Positions 1-11,209 of a stretch of 64,000 bases of DNA are shown here, in pieces. Position numbers and translations under genes: made by a program. The stretch comes from Clavelina lepadiformis (lineage: Eukaryota > Chordata > Ascidiacea > Aplousobranchia > Clavelinidae). A model generated the notes under the pieces. The model was not told the origin of the DNA, made no database searches, and was given only the letters and a program-made list of their open reading frames with translations. The stretch covers positions 14,136,001-14,200,000 of the forward strand of contig NC_135240.1 in NCBI RefSeq assembly GCF_947623445.1, in the 5' to 3' direction. Numbering within the stretch: position 1 is the first letter of the stretch; every line of letters starts with the position of its first letter.

Positions 1-415
1 CAAATGTTTTATAAAACGTTTATATGGAAAAATGACATAATGAAACAGGCCCACTGTAAAATACACATTACTGTCTACTCGGAACTCGCAATACAGCCCT
101 GATAATAACGTGGATGATGGATCTTTAGGTAGGATTAAAATCACAGTTAAAAAACTAGCAATTTTTAGACTGGAGCGTATTTCAATTTTGCAACTATCAT
201 TTTACAGGCTAGGCGAACATGCTCATATTATATTGACTATGTGATTGGCCAAGGTTTGTAGGCTAGTTGCAAGATAAGGTAGAAAGCAATGCCTATAATA
301 CGAAGGGATTTTCTGTAAATTGTGCTTTTCAACCCATGTCGACATGCAGCATTATAGACTCTTTCTTATGTAGTTTTACTTTCATTTTCGTTTTGGTCAT
401 TGCCAAAAATGCTAC

Positions 416-3400
416 CTAGTCCCCACCAAGTCTTGCATTAAATTGCTTATCATCTGAGGCAACAGAGTCTTAATATAACGCATTTAATCAATAAAAGATG
501 TTTGCACCAAATGATTATTGCACCCAGGTCTGTTTACTGAAGTTCTAAAATCGCAATATTTTGACCGGTATATTTTTTGATAGGTTTACTATTCTCGTTT
601 TGTACGAGGGAAAAAACAAAACCGGTAGCATGGTGGTTAGCGAATGGGCCCGTATGGTGGAGCTTTTAGGTTTGGGGTTCGCATCCTGTTTATTTTAGAC
701 TTTTTATTTAAAATTATGTTGAGGTATTTGCCGTCTTAAGTCATGAGCGGTGAGAGTTTGAGTCGGAGCGAATTAGTTTTAAACAATTTTAAAGTTTGGA
801 AAAAATAGTACGTTATATCATTTTCAGTTGAAAATTATTATTTAATTCAACAGACCTTTTCCGATTTACGGCCGCCATCTTGTTTATGGTGACAAGATTT
901 TTTCAATCGCCTGTACTTAATAATGGAAATTGTTGAACCACTTTGATGTTTTTTTAAATTGCAAGAGCTTTGAACATCGGATTGTAAAGATTTTTCTGAA
1001 GTGGGTAGCATATGAATTATCTTTACACAATAAAGAAAAAAATTCGAAGTATGTTGCCTAATATTTATGATAATGTTAATATTTATGATATTAGACAACA
1101 ATATTTTAATACTAAGCCTGGCTTAGTAGTTATCACGAGAAGTGAGAGGTTTGGTCAGAGGAGATTAGTTTTAGGTTAACTTAAAGTTTGGAAAATTTAG
1201 TATGTCATTTTAGGTTGAAAATTTGCTTACATTTCATTTCACAGACTAACCTATAACTTCCATTTACCGTATTCGTATTTTCCTACTTCGGTAAATGGCG
1301 GCCGGTAAGATAAGCGTCAACTTCATCGGTCGCCAGTTACCGAAGTAGGAAAATATCAATTGTGTAAACTGTTAACTGTTTACTAAATTAGCTTTTTCCA
1401 AATTTGGTAACCGACAGCAAGTGAAATAGATGCTGCCTTTATTTTATTTTCGACAATAATTAAGCAGAGTTACCTTCGTCGTCTGTTGCAATATCTTCGT
1501 AACTCTTTGTTTCATTTTCTTCAATCTTATCATCGGTTAGAAACACCAACTCATTGTTTTTATATTCATAATCGTCACCTTCTCCATCTGAGGCAGTAGA
1601 GTTTTAATATAAGACATTTAATTAATAAACCATGTTATCACAAAAAAGTATAACCAGGTGTCTCACATTTCTCTTTCCGATCACTATTTAGTTCATTTAG
1701 ATAATGATTGAGCTAATTTACCTTCGCCGTTTGTTGCAATACTATCGTAACCCTTTGTTTCATTGTTTTCAATCTTTTCATCGGTTAGAAACACCAACTC
1801 ATTGTTGTTATATTCATAATCACCACCTTCTTCAGTTCCTAGAAAAACAGTTTATGAGATATACTATAAATTGTATACAATATTCAAACTTTTAATAATT
1901 TTGTGATTTAAATTATAGCTTAGTACCCATATTCTATTGGTAAGCAAACCTCTAGTTTAAATATTTTGTTAACTTTAAAAGCATGAATTAGCATAATGGA
2001 TATCATCACGTCAAGTAAAGTTTTAAAAACATTAATCTAAAGTTAGATGTTTAGCGTATTCTAAATCAAAAAGTTTTAATTTATTTTGGTGTTATACAAA
2101 TAATGTTTGCTGATCAAATGCAATATAGCTTATGTAAATACAACAAGGTTTTGACCTTCGTTATTATTATAATCATTTGATCTGTTATTTGGTTCACCAC
2201 CGTCTTGATTGAGTAGAAAATCGTTTGAATAATAATCGTTCGAAGTGTCCTCTGGAATAAATCAGTATCTTATAAAGCAAATTTTTTTACCGATTCTAAA
2301 AATTGACGTGAAAACACTGGTGAAGGAAGTAAAGTTTATAGTTGCTAGTTCAAAATAATAGCTGTTAATAGATCAAATCTATTTGCTGATAGCTTGGTTT
2401 TAATAGACCTGTATATACACAGAAATGCCTGATGAGCGGTTACATCAACAAGTATCGCGCAAAGAAAGCTTCCAGGCTTAAATTATTTTGAAAAAGCATG
2501 GCCTATACAATAGGCTTACCAATATTATTTGATGCATTAAATTGGTCGTAGCTTTGAGTTGCTGATTCACTTGTAGGGCTGTTGATGTTGTTTGTTAAAT
2601 CTGAGATCAAGTCATTGTTCTCGGTGCTTTCGTAAGACGTGTCCTCCGGATTGTATTTAGACTCTAAAATAATAAACTTTCATCCTGTTTTAGGCTTTTA
2701 CAGAGGTCTCAGCACACAGAAGTTGCATTTATACAGGAAACAAAATTTTTCTTCCAAATATAAAACAAAGCGGACAACAGTAGGTTATTTTATGTTTTTG
2801 TAGGCCTGCTTCTAACGCAGTGGTTCTTACGGCAAAAAAGCTTTTCATTGCTTTTCCTATTCCATAACTGTATAACCTTAGGCTATAAGTAGCCTACTTA
2901 ACTTCCCATATATCAAGAGGGAAATTTTATTCCGTAGCAAACCTTTCACATGTTACAAATATGCTGGCGCAAAATTTCGACCTGATAAAAGAACAACAGT
3001 ATATGTGTATGTGGTCATCCCACATTCTGAAATATTAAATAATGTTAATAGTAACCTATACACAAAGTGGAAACAACATACCTTGTGGATTGGCAGTGGT
3101 TTCACTGTAGCTTTGGACGGTTGCTCGTTCGTTTACTTCGTCTTCAATGTCGTTACCGTCATCATTTTCGTAATTATCATATGCTATGTATTATTTATCA
3201 TATTTTATCATATCCCTTCATCATATGCTATGCATTATTAGGTTATTGGACAACGCAATCAAAAACTCAGTAAATTGAATAGCAGTCACAATAACCATTC
3301 ACTCAGGCAACTGAAATATAAACTCAAATAACTGCTGCCTTAATAATTAATCTGCCATATGCTTGTTTGAATTTTCAATTTTTTCCGTTACTATTTTCTG

Positions 3401-4534
3401 TTTATTACTTAATTGTTAACTAATTTGATTAATAGGTTATTGGCAGACGAATATAGCCTATATAATTTATATTATTCAACACCTGTTTCGTTGGCTGTCT
3501 CATAATAGCTTTCAGTTGTTTCAGTACTATTTTCTTGGCTTTCATCAATAATAGTATCAATTCCATCATCTTCAAAACTGGAAATCTTATTCTGGAGATC
3601 TTCTATTAATATAGTATCAAAAAAAACACTTTAATAATAACCTGTGCAGTGTTTAGCAACAACGGTTATGCCTATGGTATAGGCCTATGCTAGTACGGTA
3701 TCATTAACTTTAACCTCGAATTGCGAAAGGTGGTTAAACAGGGGATGATTTCTCTTCCCTCAAACCCCAGTTCAAGCTAGCCGTTGTGTAAGTTCGGTTT
3801 GATATACGTATTTTTCATTTGTCTTTTTGATGATTTATATTGTCTAACTTGTATTATAATTAAGAACTGTTCATCAGGGCCACTGAAGTTGAACACGATT
3901 AAACATCCTTAATGACTCGTCTAAAGGCATTACGAAGGTAGAGCGCGGTTGGGTATCAAACACAAGCAATTTATAGGCTACGTTTCTATTACTATCACCG
4001 CGGTTGGTTTAATACCAGAATTCTCTTCCTCTTGCTTATCTGGTTCACTTCCTTGTTCGTAGTTAAAAGCTGGATTTTCATCCGATTGATAAGAGTCTTC
4101 AGTAACACCTAAAAACATTAAACTTATGCATAATTGTCACTTAATGTAGGCCTATTACTTATGCTAAAAGTTAATGGTGATGTAAAATAACATATAGCCT
4201 ATGCTTCTACCGTCGTTTGTGACAAAGTACCTTCTAAACTTTCTTGAGTCCTGTTATCATCCGGGTTAAAATCATTTGGTATTAAGTTCGGCTCATTTGT
4301 ATTTTCTACTAAATTTTCGTCCACTTCAGGTTCCCGGTGTTTCGTAGTTTGGTATGATTCATAAGACTTTGCTTCAATTGTTGTATTTGGAGGAAATGTA
4401 AGTGAAGGATCTTCGTTCCCTATATCTTCGTTTATCTGATCATCGAGGACAGCATTGTAGGGAAAGCAGGTTGATAAAGGAAGCACAAAACAACACACGC
4501 CCAGCAAATAAGCATACAATTCTATGCGATACAT
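416..4534 (-). CDS. Secreted acidic repeat-exon protein, unknown family (9 exons, 375 aa)
   Basis: Read on the minus strand the exons are 4231-4534, 4016-4108, 3483-3602, 3082-3183, 2520-2663, 2156-2251, 1722-1838, 1474-1587 and 416-453. They sum to 1128 nt with no internal stop, and all eight introns are phase 1 with AG/GT borders. Residues 1-24 look like a signal peptide (MYRIELYAYLLGVCCFVLPL, then STCF). The rest is hydrophilic and rich in Asp, Glu, Asn, Ser, Thr and Tyr, with several N-glycosylation sequons (NTT, NRT, NST, NET). Most exons carry a short S/G-Y-acidic motif such as SYES, DSYQS, TSYEST, QSYDQ or KSYED. The exons at 1722 and 1474 encode 38-residue units identical at about 26 positions, so exon duplication has occurred. 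There are no cysteines after the leader, no membrane segment and no recognised domain. It is probably an extracellular or secretory-granule protein; the function is not known. The start is the first in-frame Met, 18 nt after a 3' splice site. The short last exon is the least certain part. Confidence 0.72.
624..691 (+). repeat. tRNA-like SINE head (decayed)
   Basis: The segment has an A-box-like sequence (TAGCATGGTGGTTAGCG) and, about 45 bases on, a B-box-like sequence (GGGTTCGCATCC), the spacing of a pol III tRNA promoter. It does not fold as an intact tRNA by eye and has no clear acceptor stem, so it reads as a tRNA-derived SINE or a tRNA pseudogene. Confidence 0.4.
741..1250. repeat. Diverged tandem duplication, unit about 390 bp
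   Basis: The stretch at about 741-860 (ATTAGTTTTAAACAATTTTA, then AAAGTTTGGAAAA and a run ending in CAACAGACC) recurs at about 1133-1250 with the same order of blocks and small differences. It lies in the last intron of the secreted-protein gene, next to the duplicated exons. Confidence 0.5.
1271..1362. repeat. Imperfect inverted repeat (hairpin)
   Basis: The left arm TATTTTCCTACTTCGGTAAA with GGCGGCC pairs with the right arm near 1330-1358 (GGTCGCCAGTTACCGAAGTA, then GGAAAATA). About 25 of 28 positions match around a loop of about 35 bases. It is possibly a foldback element remnant. Confidence 0.45.
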
Positions 4535-4560
4535 TTTCAGATGTATTTCATCCTAAAAAT
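4535..4560 (-). promoter_or_regulatory. 3' splice site just upstream of the secreted-protein start codon
   Basis: On the minus strand a TTTTTAG acceptor ends at 4553, leaving an 18-nt leader (4552-4535) before the ATG. The leader contains its own ATG with a stop after four codons. Either a separate 5' UTR exon lies upstream or a spliced leader is joined here in trans. Confidence 0.4.
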
Positions 4561-7500
4561 AAGCAACATAGCTAAGCCTGATATATTAGCCTATATAGGT
4601 CTATGTTAAATTAACTCTCTTAGCAGGCTGAGTAGCAAACATTAAATTCGTTAATCTGTTGAGTATTTTCATTTTTATGGCCAACACAACAATAGGAATT
4701 TCTGAGCAACAACAAAATTTTCGAAGTGCTTTTTTTCTCTGCCTCTATTTCACCAGAAAAGTCGTACTTTCGACGATATTTTTACAGTTAGTTGTTAACC
4801 TAACTTGAATGTTATAACATAGCAACTTAAACCTAACCTAAATCAACCATTTTCACCTAATTGTAAATCTAACTTTAACTAAACCTTAAATAGCTGAAAT
4901 CGACTTTTTGCATACCGATTCTCCTTATTTAACCGCCTATGTTTAACGATGGTCTACGTGACCTACTTTCAGTGAAGTAGTCACTCTCTAAATATATTAC
5001 TACAAATAAAGAAAAAGGTAAGATATAACCTTCCACTCAACATCTTTTAACTTCACACTTTTTGTCTTCTAAGTCTGTGTATAGAGTTAAAAGTAAAAAT
5101 AAATAACCAAAGTAAAATAAGAAACAGGATATAATTTGGCACTCTTAAGGCTAACTTTATATTTTTCGACGCGAGCTTTCGCAAGCATAAGCTTGCTTCT
5201 TCAGGTGTATTGTACTGTGATTTCACAGGTACAGGTCAGATAATGTTTATTTTCAGCATAGGAACGTCACGTATGACGATGCATGAACTGCTAAAGCAAT
5301 CTTATTTTTACCACAATTACTGGTACCGAACTAGGTTAGGGCCAACAGCCAAGACTGCACGTTAGCATCTACATTAATCACTATAAATACACCAACGATA
5401 AGCTAGTGTGAGCTAAAATGTACTTCCTGTTATACATTTAACTACGCATTAATTATAATTATGAGTATTTTTTGTCGACCACATGAAACATTCTATCCAT
5501 ACTTGATCTAAATACCCGAGTCATCCCTATTTTTCCACTTATTGTGAAGTACAGTAGTAAGAACCGCTATCTACATCGTAATTTAGCGATGAACTTCGCG
5601 CTTTTCACCACTTCTGTATGGCAAAAACTGCTTAACCATTACATAATATCGCAAGTCTTTTCTCCAGTGTAGTTACTGACAACTACTCTTTGATTTAAGG
5701 CCAACTTGTTTTTGAACTTGCCCCTCACTTCAAATCTGACTACCATCACGAATGACTACCATCGTGACTACCATCACAAGTGCTGACTACGGTCGCCTTG
5801 CCTTCACGCCCAAGGGCTTCGCTTTCTACTCAGCTATGATGCCGTTAAAGTAGATCAAACTAATTTTCTCACAGACAATGTATACTTTCTTTTCCATAAG
5901 TTAGATTGAAGATGCAGGCGTTGTCCTTATTAGTTGACAGCAGTCCAGAAGCTTATAAAAAAATTTAAAACACACTGATCTATTAGTATGAATATCTTGA
6001 AAATAAAGGAAATGCTTTATTGTGCATAGGCAAAACCTCGACTTTGATCACGTGCAAGTACATAAATTTAATTCTTTGCGCTGCTAAGTGGATTAATCTT
6101 GGCTGAAAGTCGGCACTGAACAATGAAGATTAACTATACACAAATCGCACTGTAGGCCTACCATCAATAAACCCATCTGAATGAAGCGTCAAGTTCTGCG
6201 AGTTTAAGTAAGACCAGTTTTACCGGTCTTTGGCGTATAATACATCATCACGGTTTTTCGCACACTGCATTTCAGTAAATAAAATCACACAAGTCTGACT
6301 TTAGCCCTATATACCGGTGCATAATTAACGTTTGTTGGTGAAGCTAACAAATACAATCAAGTCATAATTTACTCCTAAATTTTAAACTATATTATCGAGA
6401 TTTATCTTCGCTGTTTTGTATTTGTTCACACCGTGATGAATGATAATGGTTTTACAAAATTACGGATTCCCTTTGTCGTTTATATGGGGCACTGCCGCTT
6501 CAAATGAAACACTAAAACTAATCCTACTTGCTGCAGATTAAGTTGCCTAACCTGCCCTGCAATAAATTGTATAAAATAAGAATTGTATTGAATGTTTTTA
6601 TGATAAATTAGTATCCTTCCAACATTCAAAAAATGCAAGTAAAACATAAGTAAAAACCTTAACAAAAACCTCGTGAAACAAAGCATATTAATCGATAAAA
6701 TGGATTTGTGCTAATATATGTTTAAAAACTGCAACTGTGTCCTTTACAAATCAAAACAGCTTTTCGCTGTTGACTGTTACGAAAATCTGATCTCGCAAGT
6801 CTGTATATACTTACTTCTAATGACAAAGTAGTTTGAACGATTGAACCCGGATAGCGCATTTCAGTGTCAATAGACTTTCCTGCCTTCAACAAATTTTACA
6901 CCGCGTCTACAAAACGTGTATCACCATTGGAAGTTTTCTTTTTTCGCGTCAACTGAGTTACGTAAAAACTGTCCCGCCTTCTTCTCAAATATAGACATAC
7001 ATTAGTCACACGCTCACGGTAAATCCTGCTTTTAGGGGCAATTAGATGGCTTGAGTAAATTTGAACACAAATAAATCTATGTTCCCATGTGTTGGTGAAC
7101 AAATTAGATTGTATGAAAAATAGGTGGCTACTTTATTATTTTCTAAAACGTATCCACTGCGATATATATACTTTTACTTGACGTTATAACCAGAATAAGC
7201 ACATTCACTTTCAGTCACGTTTTCTAATTGTAGATACAGGCATTTTTCACCAGAAAATCTGAATCGTAGCCTTTTGTACATGATCTTATGTAAGGCAGAC
7301 GCCCATGTAATTTCCGAGTCTGAGTAAAAAACTTTAAGGCATTTCATATAAGCTATTTCTTCTAACAACAAAGAATAAAAGTCACAAATACTGGGATAAG
7401 ACCCATAGTATATTGAGAGAACTTGTCCTTTTGACGGAATTATACTGGCCATGTCGTTTGTACATTGGTGTAGTAGGATATTATTGATAAGTTCCGGTAA

Positions 7501-10500
7501 CAATCCTTATTTAGTAAACTTTGCAGCTAAATGGTCTAAAAATTACAGTAAATAAAGTCTCTCTATTTTCGCAGCAATCACACAGACTCTCTTTTGGTTT
7601 TCTTAAAACCATAATAAAAAGACATCCGTGTCAACAGTAATGGCGATATGAAATGTGTGACTGCATTCCAACGGTTTGAGAACAAAATGATTTTGATTCT
7701 TGTCATTAGTCTAAAATCGTCCCACAAAGAGCCAATAAAGACCATAGGTTATGATTTTATTTATACGATTTCAAAAAATTAGCCAAGCTGTACTAATCTA
7801 AAAACGTTTTAGCTGTTAATATAGCACCATATTTCCCGTCAATCATACACAAGTCTTGTTACAAAAGGAACAGGACTGAGCAGAACGCTGTGTTTAGCAC
7901 ATAACCTATAAGATTGAAAATTGGATGCTGTCAGATTTTTATCTATACCCATTGCTTAACCAATTTGTTGAAATCTCAACCATCTGCTTTTCTTGTGCGC
8001 AATTTCCCAGTTAGTTATAGCCTGTATAGAACTTGTCAAGCAACCGTGTTTTATAACTCTATATCGCTGTGAACTATGAACAGAGGCATAGGCATAGGTC
8101 AACATCAAATTTTACCGAAAAGCTAAACATTAAGTAAAATTTTTGTATAAAACTGTTTTGCAGCGTTTTATTAAATCATTTCTCTACAAAACTAAGTTTG
8201 AGGAGCACAGTTCTCAACTTCTTCATCATAGACATGCTTCCATCACTCACAACATGCTGAGTTTTATAGCGTATAAGCCCCTTTCACTTTGCCACGTTTT
8301 CCCGTTTATTAATTGTTCTTAAGCATTTTGTACTGTGTTATAACGGTTAGAACACATTTCATAAAATGAATAAAAACAAACGACAAAAACAGAACAAACA
8401 AACGGATACAAATCGTTGTCCTTCGCACATACAGTATACACATTGCAAGAAGTGAAGTTGTGTGAGAAACGCCGAATAGGAAGTAAGCACAGAATGCCAA
8501 AACGTGTGCGAGTAGCCTACAAATAAAGCATGGCGCAAATTCAAAATAGTATGGAATGACAGTCTTTATCCTTCAACTGAGTAAAGTCTTCGCAGGACTT
8601 AAACCCCTAGCGTTTATGCAAGTTTCGATTGTCACATATTTATTTTCTTTGGTGGCATTGCACTCATGGCATTGCGCCCAACGTAATTGCACACACACGA
8701 AATTGCATCCACAGAGGATTGCACCAACAGCAAATTGTATCCACACGAAATCAGTGGCGTACCTATGTATAGAGTTTTCAGTGCCGAGTACAAAGGCAAT
8801 GTTTGCTCCAACACTTGTTAAGATGAATAACAAAAACAAACGCGGAAGGATTTTGCTCAATTCCCACGTTTTACCTCCACGTACAAAATTTGAGAAGCGC
8901 AAATTTGGTTTTTATGCCTCAAAAAATGCTTTAAATGAAATGCATTCTAATATTTATACGTACAATAGCAATAGGCCTGATAGTTGGCATTTATGGTGTA
9001 CAATTTTGTAACGCCCTACAAAACGATTTTGTAACACCCTATATAATAAATTTGATGTTGTGTAACTCACTTATTGGAACTATGATGTAAAAAATACCAA
9101 TGATCCTCAAAACTGTTTTTGTGAAGAGACATGGTTCAATAAAGCCCCCTTAATATATTAATGCGAGCAGCATTACGCACTTGAACGGTCTTATACTGAC
9201 GGTTCTATTAAAAAAATTCTGCCCTATTTTGGCCTCCCATATTGCTGAGTACAGATGTCCTCGTATGTTATACGTTGATAAAAAAAAACTTTGCTTTATT
9301 TGCTTGAAAGTTATATTTACTTTATCATCATAATTAGTGAAAGTAAACACAAAACGTGAGATGTATAGAATCAGTATAGAGAATGGCATATTTTGTCAGG
9401 TCCTACTGAGCTACTGTACGATTAAATATGTATTGTTTGGTGGTCGACCAACTCAACCCGGGTCAACTTGACCTCGGTAAACTAAACCGCGCTAATGCAA
9501 ACTTGCGACACAAGAATGCAATTGTTTTTGAAAATTCCCCGGAGTAAACATCTTTTTAATTGCTAAAAAGAACTTAAGCGGCAGAACGAGCGCACTCTTA
9601 CAAGGGAGATCAAAATCACGATTGACGCTTTTTTTCTTCACTGACAAGCGGCAGCGTGAGTGAACTTATTTTTAAAAGGTTGCCCAGCACTGAGTTTAAT
9701 TTGAGTTGTAAAGTTTTTCGGCAGTGCTTTTTCTTTTCATATTCTTAGTTTTCTATGTTGTTTTATTGCGCCGTATACGCACAAATTGGATATATAGTTA
9801 ATCGAAATCTGATAGTGATGATGCTGTACTAAACATATGATATGATGTGGTTTTATCACAATAATTGATTAACCAAAATCAGAGCTTCTCAACTGGCTGG
9901 CCACGAAATCTGCCAAAATGTTTCAGTAGGCCTACCATAATAATGAAATCCGTGAAGTGAGCCATTGTGATTACCCTGATGTTATTGCAAACGCAATTTA
10001 GAAATAGGTTTTTAATTCTACTGTATTCTGTGACCGAAATACATTATCAGTTCAATGAAACTTTATCAGATATACTAATGAATTTAAGAAAATGTCAGTA
10101 GAAATAACTGCGAGTTAAAAGTTGAGTAGCAATGATTTAGACAATTTAGTGTTACCGATTACGTTGTAAATATCTGCGTTTTTTTTTCTTTGCCACAAAA
10201 CAAGTCATATTTCTGCTTCAATTGATACTACATTCAAGTGAAATGACGTTTCCCGATTAAATCCACTGCGTTTGACGTGTTTATTTAATTAAGAGAAATT
10301 TTTTATTGATCCGTTGTTATCTAATGTGTACAGACCGTAGCTGAGATAAATAACGCCAGAAGCGTGTTTGTAATATGGCTAATAACTTTTTTACATTTTC
10401 TTGATTGCTCCGTAATGCATGTAGCCTATTTACCCTCGAGGCCTTGTTACCTTTGTCCATTGAATTTGTGGAAATTATTGTCATGAACTGCTGATATGTT

Positions 10501-11164
10501 CGCGACTAGCTGCGTGAGGACAATTTCTGCGTCCCTCACAGTAAAGACGAAAAATAAAATAAATGAAGCACTAGTGATTTGGTCCGGTTGGATTATGAAC
10601 TCACTGATGGAAATTGTCCAAAAACGAACCAACTTATTTCAAACGTATATGATGGCGTGGGACGCGGTAAGTTGCACCTATTTGCTAACGTGTTCTTAAG
10701 GGAACTATTTCAGTCATACTAGCAAGAACGGTGGCAAGTTAAATAAATATCCGAGTTAGGCGAAGACGACTTAACCGGACTTAATACTACAAAAAACAAT
10801 AGGCTTTCCGCGCGAACGACTGCCATTTAGACAAGTTTAATTGTAGTAACATTGCCCTCGAATGATTTCAAGCAATGAAGTATCTTATCGCGCTTGGATG
10901 TGTGTTCTCAAATTAAAATGTATCGAAGTTGAATTTTAACTATAGATCACTCACTGGTATGTGGAAAAATCTACCCAGACAATTCTAAACAGCATGATTT
11001 GTACAGTGACTGCATATCGCATTTTGTTTGCCGAGTGCAAACATTTAACATTAAATCTTCACAGAACGAAAATCCAATAACTTTCCAGCAGTTTGTTTTG
11101 TCCGAAATGCCCCTTAATAAAGCTTAATTTTACAAATACTAAACACACCGTACAAGTTTTTTCA
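4561..11164. other. Intergenic, no supported gene
   Basis: No open frame here shows domain similarity or a consistent exon chain. Exceptions treated separately are an unrecognised 109-codon frame on the minus strand (7174-7503) and one copy of a dispersed repeat near 9520-9700. The block at 8640-8760 is low-complexity, with repeated ATTGCAC/CACAC words. Confidence 0.5.
9518..9700 (+). repeat. Dispersed repeat, copy 1
   Basis: It shares an ordered set of words with 30676-30870: TTGTTTTTGAAAAT, then TTTTTAATTGCTAAAAAGA, a purine-rich middle with GAGCGCACTC or GAGCTCTTTT, a T-rich tract, and a TTTTTAAAAG-GGTTGC-CAGC end. No coding capacity or clear terminal repeats are seen. Confidence 0.4.
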
Positions 11165-11168
11165 AGAG

Positions 11169-11175
11169 GTTTATT
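11169..11175 (-). terminator. Probable RPL36A polyadenylation signal
   Basis: AATAAA on the minus strand lies about 35 bases after the RPL36A stop codon, a normal place for cleavage and polyadenylation. Confidence 0.5.
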
Positions 11176-11209
11176 GTTGTGGTGGGATCGAAAAGCAACG
11201 AAGGCCATT

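Noticed and set aside
8556..9011. 151-codon plus-strand frame, with a 109-codon frame opposite
   Set aside because: The composition follows low-complexity ATTGCAC/CACAC words, both strands are open together, and no domain or splice partner is seen.
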